A stretch of DNA of 64,000 nt from Terriglobia bacterium (GTDB lineage: Bacteria > Acidobacteriota > Terriglobia > Terriglobales > Acidobacteriaceae): assembly GCA_020073525.1 (NCBI GenBank), contig JAIQFA010000013.1, forward strand, positions 1 to 64,000. The letters run 5' to 3'. The notes under the pieces are model-generated. The model was not told the origin of the DNA. It was given only the letters and a program-made list of their open reading frames with translations, and made no database searches. The first letter of the stretch is position 1, and each line of letters opens with the position of its first letter. The translations under genes were made by a program, and so were the position numbers. Shown here piece after piece: positions 19,204-29,277 of the stretch.

Positions 19204-22200
19204 TCAAAAAAACACCTTCAGCGCCGCTTGCACTGATCGAGGACCTCCGATCTGGTACAAGGCATTGAATCCGGCACCCCCAGAGCTCTGATCCAGGCTC
19301 CTGCCTAGCATCTGCGTGGACCTCCCAAATTGAGATGTGTTATTGAGATTTCCTATTGGGTTTCCAAAATTGGGGTGATTTAACACGTTGAACATTTCAC
19401 AGCGGAATTGGAGCTTGATCCCTTCGCGAATCGGAAAGTCACGGTGCACCGCAAAGTCCCACTGCGCAGCTCCGAAACCTCTTAGCGCATTGCGCCCTAC
19501 GTCTCCTTGCCGAAGCACCTGTTGTGTGTTGGGATCAATCGGAGGAGTGGTAAACGCAGCGGGATTGAACGCCTTCCCTCCAGGGTACTGTGACTGCGGA
19601 CCATGTAAATAGACGGGCACTCCCGGCACTACGTCGGGTCGCACATCCACGCTTTGCCCTGGATAGGAAAGGGATTGGTAATCAACGTTCACCGGTGGCG
19701 CGGATCGTGCTTGTACTACAGTCTGAAGGGACCAACCACATAGCAGTGCGCATGAAACGCCGGTCGATCTTAAGCCGGGAAGTTGATATGTGACGCCCGC
19801 CGAGACGGAATGCCGAATGTCGAAGTCGGAGGGACCACGACTTCCAAATGCTGGGGAATAAACGTTGGATACTGTACCTGCCGACGAGGCAGAGCCGTCG
19901 TCGATTGAGTGTCCCCACGTATAAGAGACAAGGCTTTCTAGACCGTGTGACAGCCGTTGCCGAAACTGAGCTTGGAAAGCATGATAATCAGACCTGCCTG
20001 CATTTGTAACAAGCGTCGCGGACGAGATGTTCGCGTTCGGCGCGGAAAGACTTTCTGTAGCGATGAGACGCCGACCGACCGCGCCAGTGTACGTGAGAGA
20101 GAAGCTACGTGCCGGTCCTAATGCTCTCTCAACCGCAAGATTCCACTCGACCGTATACGGCAGCTTCAAATCTGGGTCAAGCGCGAACAGACTGGCATTA
20201 GACAGTGAAATCGGCGATGGTGCTATTTGCGCTGGGGTAGGCGGGAATGGGACGAAGAAAGCAAAGCTGTATCCCGCGAACGGATAATAACCGGCCAGCC
20301 CACTACCTACTTCCTGCGTCGCTGTGTCGTAGAACATACCGACACCACCTCGCAGCACGGTCTCTTGACCAGCCTTGTCGATGATTCGGTATGCAAGCCC
20401 GAGCCGAGGCGCAACATTTCCGTATTTGGTGCTGAAAACTGGAGTTCCGGAAGGAGCAATCGCCAACGCCGAGGGATTGCGAAATCCGGTTACGGCAACC
20501 AGTTTAGGTCCAGCCGTGGAAGACGGGCTGAACTCTACGTCCCACCGCAGACCGTAGGTCAGAGTTAATTTCGGCCTAATTCTCCACGTATCTTGACCAA
20601 ACACTCCAAGATCCTGGAACACCAATGCCGTATTTCGGAACGACGCCGTAACGACGTAGAAAAGATTTCCAGACTCAGCTGACGGGACATCCAGGAATCC
20701 CAAAATTTGATCGTACGTCTGCGGGTCAAAGACGGGAAATAGGCGGCGGTAATCAAGTCCAAACTTCAGACTATGCATGCCCTTCTGTACCGACAAATTG
20801 TCAATCCAATTCAGCTGTCGTTGCAAATTATGAGCATTCTTTCCCTGATATAAGCCCCCAGCGCCAATCGAGAAAATGGTAAACGAAAAGAACGATGACT
20901 CTGGGTTCACAGAGTTTGGCAGTAGGCTTGAAATTGCCGGAACCACAGCGCCGCCGAAGGTGGTCAGGCGGTTCCCGCTACTACCTTCCACTCTGCTGTA
21001 GTTGAATCGAAAATCATCTGCAATGGTCGGAGATATTGCCCAATCCGCGCCCACAGTAGCTGTGTGAGTCGTGAGACTCTCGTTAAGATCTGAGCTCGGG
21101 CTTACATATCCTCCGTAGCCGGGCTGGTCTAACTGTGAGGGGGAGTAGTTATATCGTCCAAAGATGTTGAGGCTGGAGCCTACCCTGTGATCAAGCCGTA
21201 GACTGTATGCGTCCAATGTGGAACTGTTTGAGTAGCTAGCGTGAAACTCGGCTATCCCCGTTGCCGGGTCGTCCAAGCCGTTTGGCTGCGGAAATGCGTT
21301 TAGAAGCGGTCGGATTGCGGGGATCGCATTCTGGCGCGCGGACATGTCTGGAACGGTGACCTGCGCCACCTGTGGTAGGCGAAGTCGGAGTCCTTCATAT
21401 GAGATGAAGAAAAAGGTTCGGTTTTTCAGAATCGGACCGCTGAAGGTTCCCCCGAAATCATTCTGCCGCTCCTCCGGCTTTGGCAATCCTGCGTTGTTCG
21501 CAAACCAGTCGTTCGCATCTAGCGCATCATTTCGAAGATAGTCGAACAGCGTTCCGTGAAATTGATTTGTGCCAGAGCGCGTTATGATCGAGATCTGACC
21601 GCCGGGCGTGCGGCCGAATTCCGGCGCGTACGACGAGGTTTGAAGTCGGAATTCCTGCAAAGCGTCCACAGAAACCAAGCTGTTCGTTCCGCCCATAAGG
21701 CTGAAACCACCGACTGAACCTGCAAGTCCCTGCGCGGGGGTGGCAAGTGGACTTGTTCCAATGTTGGCGCTAGCCCCGTCTATCGTCCAATAGTTTGCGG
21801 TAGCGCGCTGACCGTTGACGCTGAACTGGCCGTAGTCGTAACCAGTAGTTGTAGCTGCGACGACCCCTGGAGTCAGCTGAATCAGCGTCTGGAAGCTCCT
21901 GCCATTCAACGGCAAATTCTCCGCAAACTGCCGATCAACAACAGTGCTCACGGACGCGTCCGTGGTGTTGATGGGAGTCGCATCCGCGGTAACCGTTATC
22001 GATTCCGATATCGCGCCGACGGTTAAGGAGAAATTCTCTGCAAGCTCATCCTGCACGTGCAGGGTGAGGCCCTGCTTGATCAAAACCCGGAAGCCGGTGG
22101 CTCCCGCCGCCACGCGGTAAGTCCCGGGATGAACTCCGGGAAAGACATATAAGCCGACGCCATTAGTCTTGGTTCGTTGCTCCACGTTGGTTTGTGTATT

Positions 22201-22338
22201 CGTGAGCACGACCTCGGCTCCGACGATAGCGGCGCCGCTGGGATCGCTCACACGTCCTGAAAGCGTTGCAGACTCGCTTTGTGCCAGGCAGAGGCCCGAC
22301 AGCGCGAGTACCGAGAACAACACAAACCATTTCGTCAT
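19204..22338 (-). CDS. Oar-like TonB-dependent receptor, island B
   Basis: SATLSGRVSDPSGAAIVGAEVVLTNTQTNVEQRTKTNGVGLYVFPGVHPGTYRV; NGRSFQTLIQLTPGV; NGQRATANYWTIDGASAN; YAPEFGRTPGGQ. Confidence 0.93.
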   Translation of the reverse strand: MTKWFVLFSVLALSGLCLAQSESATLSGRVSDPSGAAIVGAEVVLTNTQTNVEQRTKTNGVGLYVFPGVHPGTYRVAAGATGFRVLIKQGLTLHVQDELAENFSLTVGAISESITVTADATPINTTDASVSTVVDRQFAENLPLNGRSFQTLIQLTPGVVAATTTGYDYGQFSVNGQRATANYWTIDGASANIGTSPLATPAQGLAGSVGGFSLMGGTNSLVSVDALQEFRLQTSSYAPEFGRTPGGQISIITRSGTNQFHGTLFDYLRNDALDANDWFANNAGLPKPEERQNDFGGTFSGPILKNRTFFFISYEGLRLRLPQVAQVTVPDMSARQNAIPAIRPLLNAFPQPNGLDDPATGIAEFHASYSNSSTLDAYSLRLDHRVGSSLNIFGRYNYSPSQLDQPGYGGYVSPSSDLNESLTTHTATVGADWAISPTIADDFRFNYSRVEGSSGNRLTTFGGAVVPAISSLLPNSVNPESSFFSFTIFSIGAGGLYQGKNAHNLQRQLNWIDNLSVQKGMHSLKFGLDYRRLFPVFDPQTYDQILGFLDVPSAESGNLFYVVTASFRNTALVFQDLGVFGQDTWRIRPKLTLTYGLRWDVEFSPSSTAGPKLVAVTGFRNPSALAIAPSGTPVFSTKYGNVAPRLGLAYRIIDKAGQETVLRGGVGMFYDTATQEVGSGLAGYYPFAGYSFAFFVPFPPTPAQIAPSPISLSNASLFALDPDLKLPYTVEWNLAVERALGPARSFSLTYTGAVGRRLIATESLSAPNANISSATLVTNAGRSDYHAFQAQFRQRLSHGLESLVSYTWGHSIDDGSASSAGTVSNVYSPAFGSRGPSDFDIRHSVSAGVTYQLPGLRSTGVSCALLCGWSLQTVVQARSAPPVNVDYQSLSYPGQSVDVRPDVVPGVPVYLHGPQSQYPGGKAFNPAAFTTPPIDPNTQQVLRQGDVGRNALRGFGAAQWDFAVHRDFPIREGIKLQFRCEMFNVLNHPNFGNPIGNLNNTSQFGRSTQMLGRSLDQSSGGAGFNALYQIGGPRSVQAALKVFF

Positions 22339-22441
22339 ATGCTTTTCCTCTCCAATTGCCTGATGAGCAATACCACCGAGTGGAAAGGAATGTGCCGAGG
22401 CAGGAGAGAAATATTACAACTCGATGAACGAACCCAGAAAA

Positions 22442-23713
22442 TCACGGATGATTGATGGGATTGCGCAGGTACGCGTACATCAACTTCTTCCCGCTGGGCT
22501 TCTTGGTTCCGCCGTGGGGTTCCAGCGTCACAAAGACGGAATCGATGGCCTCCAAGAGATTCGGGTCCTCCACCTTAAGTGCCCAGCGCGACTGCTTTTG
22601 GTCGTCAATATAGAAGATGCCAAGGTTCAGAGCTGCCCGGCCGCCGTCGGCTCGCTGGCCCCACGCCTGAAAAGAAGCGTTCTTCAAATTGGCGGAATTG
22701 AGGTCGTAAGCATAGAAGATCAAGCGCTTCCCTTCGGTCAGGAAGATGCGCCCGAAAGGCCGAGACTCGCCGTGGGCAGTCTGATCATGCACGTCGATGA
22801 TATGAAGGTTACGGGCGCCCATCACGTCGCGGATGTCGCGGCCGTCAGCCAGGAGTTGCTGTTCACGATCTAGGGCTACCTTTTGCGCGCTCAGCTGATC
22901 GGAAAGCTCGGAGATGCGGTACTGTTGGGCCACCAGGCCGGCTTCCTTCTGAGAAGCGTCTGCCCGCAACGCCTCCATTTGCCCACGAAGCGTTGCAAGT
23001 TCACTATCTTTATTCTGGGCATCCTGAACGACGTTTGCTTTTTCTGATTCGAGCTGCGCAACCTGTGCTTCCAAAACTCGGAGCGATCGAACGTCCCGCT
23101 GATGTTCGGCATCGAGCTGGGCGGTGCGCTCATGGGCAGCGTCGAGCTGCTGCTGCAAAGACGCGTCCGGTTTGGCCTCCGATTGTGGATCGGAGGCATG
23201 GCTGAGCTGTTGTTTCAAGCGGGCTGCATCACTCTGCGCTTCGTACAAACTGGAAGTTAACCCTTCCACTTGGTGACGACGCGCCGCATCGTGGCGTACA
23301 AACACCACGCCGACGACTCCAACTGCAAGCAACGTCGCTACAATTGTCACTTGCGACAGCCGTGCTCGCATCGACCAAACAACGTCGCCCAGCCATTCAG
23401 CGGCCCTGGTATGGCGGTGAATTGTTCCAGCCATCGCCTCCGGGGAGATGTGAAATCCTTCGTTGGCAACCTTTGCGAATGTTGCCTGACGAAGGACTGT
23501 TGTGACTTCCGCAGTTGCTTTTCTCAGCGAGCGAACGGAGCTGCGATCTGCGGTCGGCAGATGCTCGCCAGTTAGGGCAACGAAATCAGCATAAGCAACT
23601 CTGCACTCCGGGCATTGACGGAGGTGCCGTTCCAGCTCCGTCCATTCCTCAGACGACACCTCGCCGAGCACCGCAAGGCTGCACAGTTCTTCGAAGTGTT
23701 CATGTCTGGACAT
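22442..23713 (-). CDS. Anti-sigma factor, zinc finger + TM + coiled coil + RskA-like domain, island B
   Basis: MSRHEHFEELCSLAVLGEVSSEEWTELERHLRQCPECRVAYADF; VFVTLEPHGGTKKPSGKKLMYAYLRNPINHP; start overlaps sigma stop. Confidence 0.87.
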   Translation of the reverse strand: MSRHEHFEELCSLAVLGEVSSEEWTELERHLRQCPECRVAYADFVALTGEHLPTADRSSVRSLRKATAEVTTVLRQATFAKVANEGFHISPEAMAGTIHRHTRAAEWLGDVVWSMRARLSQVTIVATLLAVGVVGVVFVRHDAARRHQVEGLTSSLYEAQSDAARLKQQLSHASDPQSEAKPDASLQQQLDAAHERTAQLDAEHQRDVRSLRVLEAQVAQLESEKANVVQDAQNKDSELATLRGQMEALRADASQKEAGLVAQQYRISELSDQLSAQKVALDREQQLLADGRDIRDVMGARNLHIIDVHDQTAHGESRPFGRIFLTEGKRLIFYAYDLNSANLKNASFQAWGQRADGGRAALNLGIFYIDDQKQSRWALKVEDPNLLEAIDSVFVTLEPHGGTKKPSGKKLMYAYLRNPINHP

Positions 23714-24362
23714 CAAACGTCTCCTGTGCTGCCGGCATGGGCTCGCGACTGTTCTTCTGCCGCAGCAGCGCACGCATCTTGCTAATCCCTCGGTAATAGC
23801 GATGTCGCACACTCGCGAAGCTGTCGCCCGTCCGCTCGGCTACGTCTTTCATGGATAAACCTTCGAAGTACACCAACTCGATGACGCGCCTCTGCGCCGC
23901 GTCCAAAGCTCCGAGCATCTGCCGTGCGAGTCGCTGCGACTCTTGGGATGTGAGCGTTTGTGGCAGGCCAATTTCGGCGGACGGGCAGTTTTCCAGATCT
24001 CCGAGATCGGCCAGGACGTGCGCATTCCGGAATTTGAGACTGCGGCGGCGATTCAGACTGCGCCGGTATGTGGAGCGAATGACCCACATCTTAGCAGTAC
24101 CCTTGGCGGCATCGAATCGTGCCGCGGTCCGGCACAACTCCACAAAAATCTCCTGGGTAAGATCCTCGGCCTCGGTGTGGTCTTGTACAATTTTGGCGGC
24201 GATGTTGAGTACCAGACGAGAATAGCGGTCGAATAGGACTGCCACAGCGTCGCCGTGACCCGCCGCGAGATGGAGCATGATTTTCTCGTCTGATAGATCG
24301 GCGAGCTCCTGATAGGCTAAGCCGCAAGGCTCACGCACTTCTTCATCCGCGGACACGGGCAT
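23700..24362 (-). CDS. RNA polymerase ECF sigma factor, island B
   Basis: FDRYSRLVLNIAAKIVQDHTEAEDLTQEIFVEL; YFEGLSMKDVAERTGDSFASVRHRYYRGISKMR; alternative start at 24398. Confidence 0.92.
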   Translation of the reverse strand: MPVSADEEVREPCGLAYQELADLSDEKIMLHLAAGHGDAVAVLFDRYSRLVLNIAAKIVQDHTEAEDLTQEIFVELCRTAARFDAAKGTAKMWVIRSTYRRSLNRRRSLKFRNAHVLADLGDLENCPSAEIGLPQTLTSQESQRLARQMLGALDAAQRRVIELVYFEGLSMKDVAERTGDSFASVRHRYYRGISKMRALLRQKNSREPMPAAQETFDVQT

Positions 24363-24667
24363 GTCGCCTAGACTCCTAATGCCGGGAGTGTACACCACGG
24401 AGCTTGGCGATTTAAACGGTATATTTGCTGCTGAACGCTGCTAGAATTTCTCATTTTTCTGCGGCACAAACTGGTCACGTGGCGGGTATTTCTTAGCAGT
24501 GAGTGTAATTCTTATCCGGACGAATGGCCCGAGGGGCTGCAGCGAAACACCTGTCGAAGCCCTCCTTGTTGGGCCGAATTAGCACAGCCGGTGCAATGCT
24601 TACAGAACCCTTTGCAGCAGCCGAAAGGCTCTATCTCGTACGCATTTGGCACACTCACTTCGTCGGC

Positions 24668-25027
24668 TCACGGGTTCTCTTCTGATGCTGACGCAGCCGT
24701 TTCCGGCTCCTGCGCCTTACTCCACCGCTGTAGTGCCATCAGCACAGGACGCAGTGTCGTTCCTTTGGCGGTGAGCTTGTACTCCACCGTCGGCGGTATG
24801 GTGGGATATTGCGTGCGGTGGATGATCCCATCCGCCTGCAGCTGACGCAGTTCGTAAGTGAGAGTTCCGCGGTGAACCCCGGGCAATAAGCGGCGCAACT
24901 CCCCGAAGCGCTTGGTGCCCCCAAAAAGATGGCAGATGATCTTTACCTTCCATTTCCCGGCGATCACGTCCACGCTCCGCGCGAGGCCCGCTGCTTGGCA
25001 ATCAAAGAGAGTTGACTTCACTTTCAT
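24668..25027 (-). CDS. HxlR-family winged-helix transcriptional regulator
   Basis: IAGKWKVKIICHLFGGTKRFGELRRLLPGVHRGTLTYELRQLQADGIIHRTQYPTIPPTVEYKLTAKG. Confidence 0.9.
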   Translation of the reverse strand: MKVKSTLFDCQAAGLARSVDVIAGKWKVKIICHLFGGTKRFGELRRLLPGVHRGTLTYELRQLQADGIIHRTQYPTIPPTVEYKLTAKGTTLRPVLMALQRWSKAQEPETAASASEENP

Positions 25028-25061
25028 GCCCAGACGTGAGGAACCTTGCTTCGAATTTTCC

Positions 25062-27836
25062 TCATCTGGCAACCCTTGCGAAGTCGCCTGCGGAGACGAA
25101 GACCAGCTTGCTGGGGTCGATGAATTGCCGCATCGCCTGGGTGATCTCCCTCGGGTCGAGAGAGCGGATCTTGTTTTCATACCGCTCATCCCAGTGGAAG
25201 TCGCGCCCCACGAACAGGTAGTCCGCCAGGGTTCCGGCGATGCTTCCGTCATCCGATCGATCCACTTGCCGGGATTGCAGGTATCCGGACTTCGCGGCTG
25301 TAAGTTCTTCTTCGGTGAACCCTTCCGCCAAGGCTCGCGACAATTCTTCTTCGACAGCTTTGGCTACCTTAGGTTCATTCTGGGGTGCCGTAATCGCCGA
25401 TACTCGAAACGAGCCGGCCTTATCCAGCGAGTCAGCCTGGATGCCCGACTGTACGCCATAGCTCAGACCCTCTTTCTGGCGAATGCGGGTGGCAAGCCGC
25501 GAATTGAGGAACCCGCCGCCCAACATGTAATTTCCAAGCACCAGGGCAGGGTAGCTGGGATCGTCATCCCTCAGCTCTAGGTTCGTGCCGGCAACGAAGA
25601 CTGCATTTTCCTTGTCGGGGGTTTCGAAGGATTCTTTTTTGCCCGCGACAGGCTTGTAAATTCGCGGAACTCGTTCATAAGCCGTTGGGCTCTTCCAGTT
25701 GCCGAATAGTTCCTTCATCAGCTTGGTGACGTCACTCTGGTCAAAGTCGCCCACGAAGGCCGCTTCCGCCGAACCGATGCCGTAGAAACCCCGGTAGAAC
25801 TTCTTGACGTTGTCGAGCGTCGTCGCCTTCACTTGTTCCAATGACTCGTCGATGGTCGCGACATAGAGCACGTGGCCCGGTGGATACGGGGACAAGGCAC
25901 GCCGCAGAGCAAGCCCGGCGATTGTGTTGGGCTCTGTTCGCGAACTCTCAATGCCTAATAGAGTTTGACGCTTGATCTCGTCGAATTCCTTCTCCGGGAA
26001 GATCGGCTGCTGCAAGACCTCTGCGGCCAGACGCAGCGCCACCGGCAAATGCTCTCGATCGGTGAGGATGGAAACATTGACACCCGTAGCACCGCCTCGG
26101 ACCGACATCTGGGTCTTGCTTTCCGTCAGGGCGTCCCGCAACTGGGTCATGTCGTGCTTGGCCGTCCCCCGCATCAGCAGACTCCCGGCGAACTGGGCGG
26201 CAAACACCTTGTCTCTAAGCGATTTCTCGTTCCCAAAGTGAATCTGGAAGACAACGTTCACTAGGTTGCCCCGGGTCTTCTTGGGCAGAAAGGCCAGCTT
26301 GATCGCTCCCACCGAAGTCCGAGTGGTTCGGGCTTCGATATTCGCTGGTGTGAATTCGAACTGCTCCCCCGCCGACGCCGCTTTGTCGCCCGTGTACCCT
26401 TTCAGCACCGTCGCGTAGTCTGGCACCGTGGGGATCGCTGCCCTCACCGGCTTTTCTTCCGGAATGAACGTGCCTATCGTCAGGTTGGATGGAATCAGGT
26501 ACTGCGTCGCTACCCGTTGGAGGTCCTGCAGCGAGACCTTCTTCGTCTGGTCGCGTTCCCAGAAAAGCAGCCGCCAATCTCCCACGGCTACGGCTTCGCT
26601 GAGGTTTCCGCCAAGCGTTGGTGCATCGGTCATCGCCTTCTCAAAGAAATCCAGATAACGGGCGCGGGCACGGTCGAGCTCGGCTTGTGTGATCGGGTCA
26701 CTGGGAATGCCCTGCGCAACCTTGAGCAGCTCTTCGCGGGCCGCCTGCAGGTTGCCATCCTTCGGCACCATCGCAAAGAACTGCATGGTTCCCGGATCGT
26801 GCATACTGGCCAGCTGGGCCCCCGCCCGGACTGCCAGTTTGGTATCCACCAATCGCTTCCGCAGTCGGCCCGACGCAGAATCCGAAAGAATATCGGTCAG
26901 CATGTTTAGCGCGATCGTATCCAGGTGTCCGTCGGGAGGTATGTGGTAAGCCGCAATGACGGCCTGCATGTCACCCACGCGTCGCAGTTCAACTTCCCGT
27001 TGTCCATCCTGGGTTGGCTCTTCTGTGTATGGTTGAGGAACTGTGCGCGTGGGTTTCGGGATGGAGCCAAACTTCTGCTGGATGAGCGACAGCGTCTTGC
27101 CCTCATCGAATTTCCCGGCGACGATCAGCACCGCATTATCTGGTTGGTAATAAGTCTTGTAGAACGCCTGCAAGTGCTCAATCGGCACCTTCTCGATGTC
27201 CGACCGTGCCCCGATGGTCGGGTGGCTGTAGTTGTGCCAGATATATGCCGTCTCCAGTACGCGCTCACTCAGAACTGTGATTGGGTTGTTCTCCCCACTC
27301 TCAAACTCGTTGCGCACGACCGTCATCTCGCTATCGAGATCCTTCTTCGCGATAAACGAATTCACCATGCGGTCCGCTTCAAGACTGAGCGCCCAGTCCA
27401 AATTTTCGTCTGTGGCTGCGAAGGCCTCAAAATAGTTCGTCCGATCGGTATTGGTCGTTCCATTCGGCTGGGCGCCATGCTTCGATAGTTCATCCGGAAC
27501 GTTGGGATGAGACGGCGTTCCCTTGAACATCAAGTGCTCCAGCAGATGGGCCATGCCGGTCTCGCCGTAGCTTTCGTTGCGCGAGCCTACAAGGTACGTG
27601 ATGTTCACGTACGCGACCGGCTTCGAGGAATCCGGAACGGACAGCACCCGAAGTCCATTCGAGAGCTGGTACTCGGTCACTCCTTCAACCGACGTGATCC
27701 TCTCAACACCCGAGGGAAGGACCGGGAGGTCCTGCGCCGAGAGCGCCACCGCGGAAAGAAAAAACGCGAACAGTACGACGAAGATTCTTCTGAACTTGGC
27801 AAGGTCACTGTGAGCTGCTGGGCTGACTGTGTTCAC
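25062..27836 (-). CDS. Secreted M16 family zinc metallopeptidase (two-domain)
   Basis: GSRNESYGETGMAHLLEHLMFKGTPSHPN (HxxEH) and a second M16 half with GGGFLNSRLATRIRQKEGLSYGV. Confidence 0.93.
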   Translation of the reverse strand: MNTVSPAAHSDLAKFRRIFVVLFAFFLSAVALSAQDLPVLPSGVERITSVEGVTEYQLSNGLRVLSVPDSSKPVAYVNITYLVGSRNESYGETGMAHLLEHLMFKGTPSHPNVPDELSKHGAQPNGTTNTDRTNYFEAFAATDENLDWALSLEADRMVNSFIAKKDLDSEMTVVRNEFESGENNPITVLSERVLETAYIWHNYSHPTIGARSDIEKVPIEHLQAFYKTYYQPDNAVLIVAGKFDEGKTLSLIQQKFGSIPKPTRTVPQPYTEEPTQDGQREVELRRVGDMQAVIAAYHIPPDGHLDTIALNMLTDILSDSASGRLRKRLVDTKLAVRAGAQLASMHDPGTMQFFAMVPKDGNLQAAREELLKVAQGIPSDPITQAELDRARARYLDFFEKAMTDAPTLGGNLSEAVAVGDWRLLFWERDQTKKVSLQDLQRVATQYLIPSNLTIGTFIPEEKPVRAAIPTVPDYATVLKGYTGDKAASAGEQFEFTPANIEARTTRTSVGAIKLAFLPKKTRGNLVNVVFQIHFGNEKSLRDKVFAAQFAGSLLMRGTAKHDMTQLRDALTESKTQMSVRGGATGVNVSILTDREHLPVALRLAAEVLQQPIFPEKEFDEIKRQTLLGIESSRTEPNTIAGLALRRALSPYPPGHVLYVATIDESLEQVKATTLDNVKKFYRGFYGIGSAEAAFVGDFDQSDVTKLMKELFGNWKSPTAYERVPRIYKPVAGKKESFETPDKENAVFVAGTNLELRDDDPSYPALVLGNYMLGGGFLNSRLATRIRQKEGLSYGVQSGIQADSLDKAGSFRVSAITAPQNEPKVAKAVEEELSRALAEGFTEEELTAAKSGYLQSRQVDRSDDGSIAGTLADYLFVGRDFHWDERYENKIRSLDPREITQAMRQFIDPSKLVFVSAGDFARVAR

Positions 27837-27907
27837 TTCTTCTCATGTGTATCTGGGTGTCGGGAAACGGTGGCTTTCAGGTCTTCTTGATCTTTCGACT
27901 CTGCCGG

Positions 27908-28753
27908 CTAGAAGTTATTCTGGGAGACGCTTTCGAACGAACTGTCCCACTGGTATTCCTGTTCTTTGCTTTGTGGAGTCACGGTATAGCGCACGACCCA
28001 ATGTCGCGGCAGCGTCAAACCCTCAACCGGGCGGAAGTCATCAAACCGCTCTTCCAGGGTCTGCTGGGTCTCGTCGGTTCCTTCCGAGGCCAATCCGGAG
28101 GAATTTCGGATCGTGAGCGTATAGACGGTCATCACATGGCGGTAGGTCGCTGGATCGAAATACAGATGGATGGACATCTCCTCGTTCGCACGGCTTTTTC
28201 CGGTCAGATACCTCAGGTCATGCAGCGGGCGGCCGTCGATCTTGTGCATTCCCTCATATTTGAGCTTTGCTCCGCTCTGGAACGCGTCCAGCAGAAGCCA
28301 TCCGGTAGAGAGAGCGCCTCCAAACAGGCCATCGTGCAGCAGTTCATCGTGTAAATAAAGGAAGGTGCCGAGATTCGACCGGCTGGTTGCATCGATCATC
28401 CCAACCATCACCTTCTGGCCATCGAAGACGAGCTGTTCCCCTGGATACTGCGACACGGCAAACTTGAAGGAGCATTTGAACTTATGCCCCTGGGAGACAA
28501 CCGAGCTAGCCCCCTCGACATGAAGATTGCGATTGATGATTTCGCTGAAGACGACCTTCCCCTGTGACATCCGGGACTTGGCAGCCGCCCGGTTTTCCGG
28601 TGAACCGATGGATTGAAGATGTTTGGCAACCAGCTCTTCCGCGGAGATCTTCGCGTCCTTCGCGGATACCAGCGTCACTGCGGCGAACACAACACCTAAC
28701 ACTTTCGCGGCGGCTCGAAGATTCGTTGTCACTGGTTCGGTTGGCCTAGGCAA
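27908..28753 (-). CDS. Secreted hypothetical protein, outer-membrane-lipoprotein-carrier-like
   Basis: Signal peptide; ELVAKHLQSIGSPENRAAAKSRMSQGKVVF; LHLYFDPATYRHVMTVYTL. Confidence 0.7.
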   Translation of the reverse strand: MPRPTEPVTTNLRAAAKVLGVVFAAVTLVSAKDAKISAEELVAKHLQSIGSPENRAAAKSRMSQGKVVFSEIINRNLHVEGASSVVSQGHKFKCSFKFAVSQYPGEQLVFDGQKVMVGMIDATSRSNLGTFLYLHDELLHDGLFGGALSTGWLLLDAFQSGAKLKYEGMHKIDGRPLHDLRYLTGKSRANEEMSIHLYFDPATYRHVMTVYTLTIRNSSGLASEGTDETQQTLEERFDDFRPVEGLTLPRHWVVRYTVTPQSKEQEYQWDSSFESVSQNNF

Positions 28754-28969
28754 TGTCAGCTGGGTAGAGCAATGGCTGGGTCAGTCTGGAAATCCGATGA
28801 CAATTTCGCCGCTCCGCCAGCCCGCCGTGTGGGCAACACACTAACTCTTAGTAATACGCTGCAAACGAGGCTTTTGTACCACCGCGTGTCGCCAATATTT
28901 TCGAAAATTAACTGGGTTTCGCCTCGTGATGGGCTCGGACATCCAGCGCCGCAGCGGAGGTCGACGATG

Positions 28970-29200
28970 TCAGAGGACAATCGCGGATGGGTCGCGTCGA
29001 TCGTTCTTCGCCATCGCCACGTGCACCGACTTCGTTGCCTCCGCTGCCCAATCGGGCGCTGGTTTCAACTCGGGCAACGGCGAAACCTCTTTTCCAGCGG
29101 CCTTCACTGTACCGAGGACGGCCTGCTGCTCCGCGTTGTTCTTGTTGGCCTTGCCACCGATGCACGAATCGTTTTCACTTTTTACGGTTCATTCAGGTAC
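28970..29200 (-). repeat. Degenerate small-ORF repeat family, copy 2
   Basis: Minus-strand KANKNNAEQQAVLGTVKAAGKEVSPLPELKPAPDWAAEATKSVHVAMAKND...* matches copy 1; flanking DNA (28830-28980) also resembles 7322-7450. Confidence 0.55.
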
Positions 29201-29277
29201 CCGCCTTTGCTCCGGCCAGCGACAACATGTACGTAGAGATGGAGTTGATGGCTGGTAGATCCCTCTTCACACGACGA

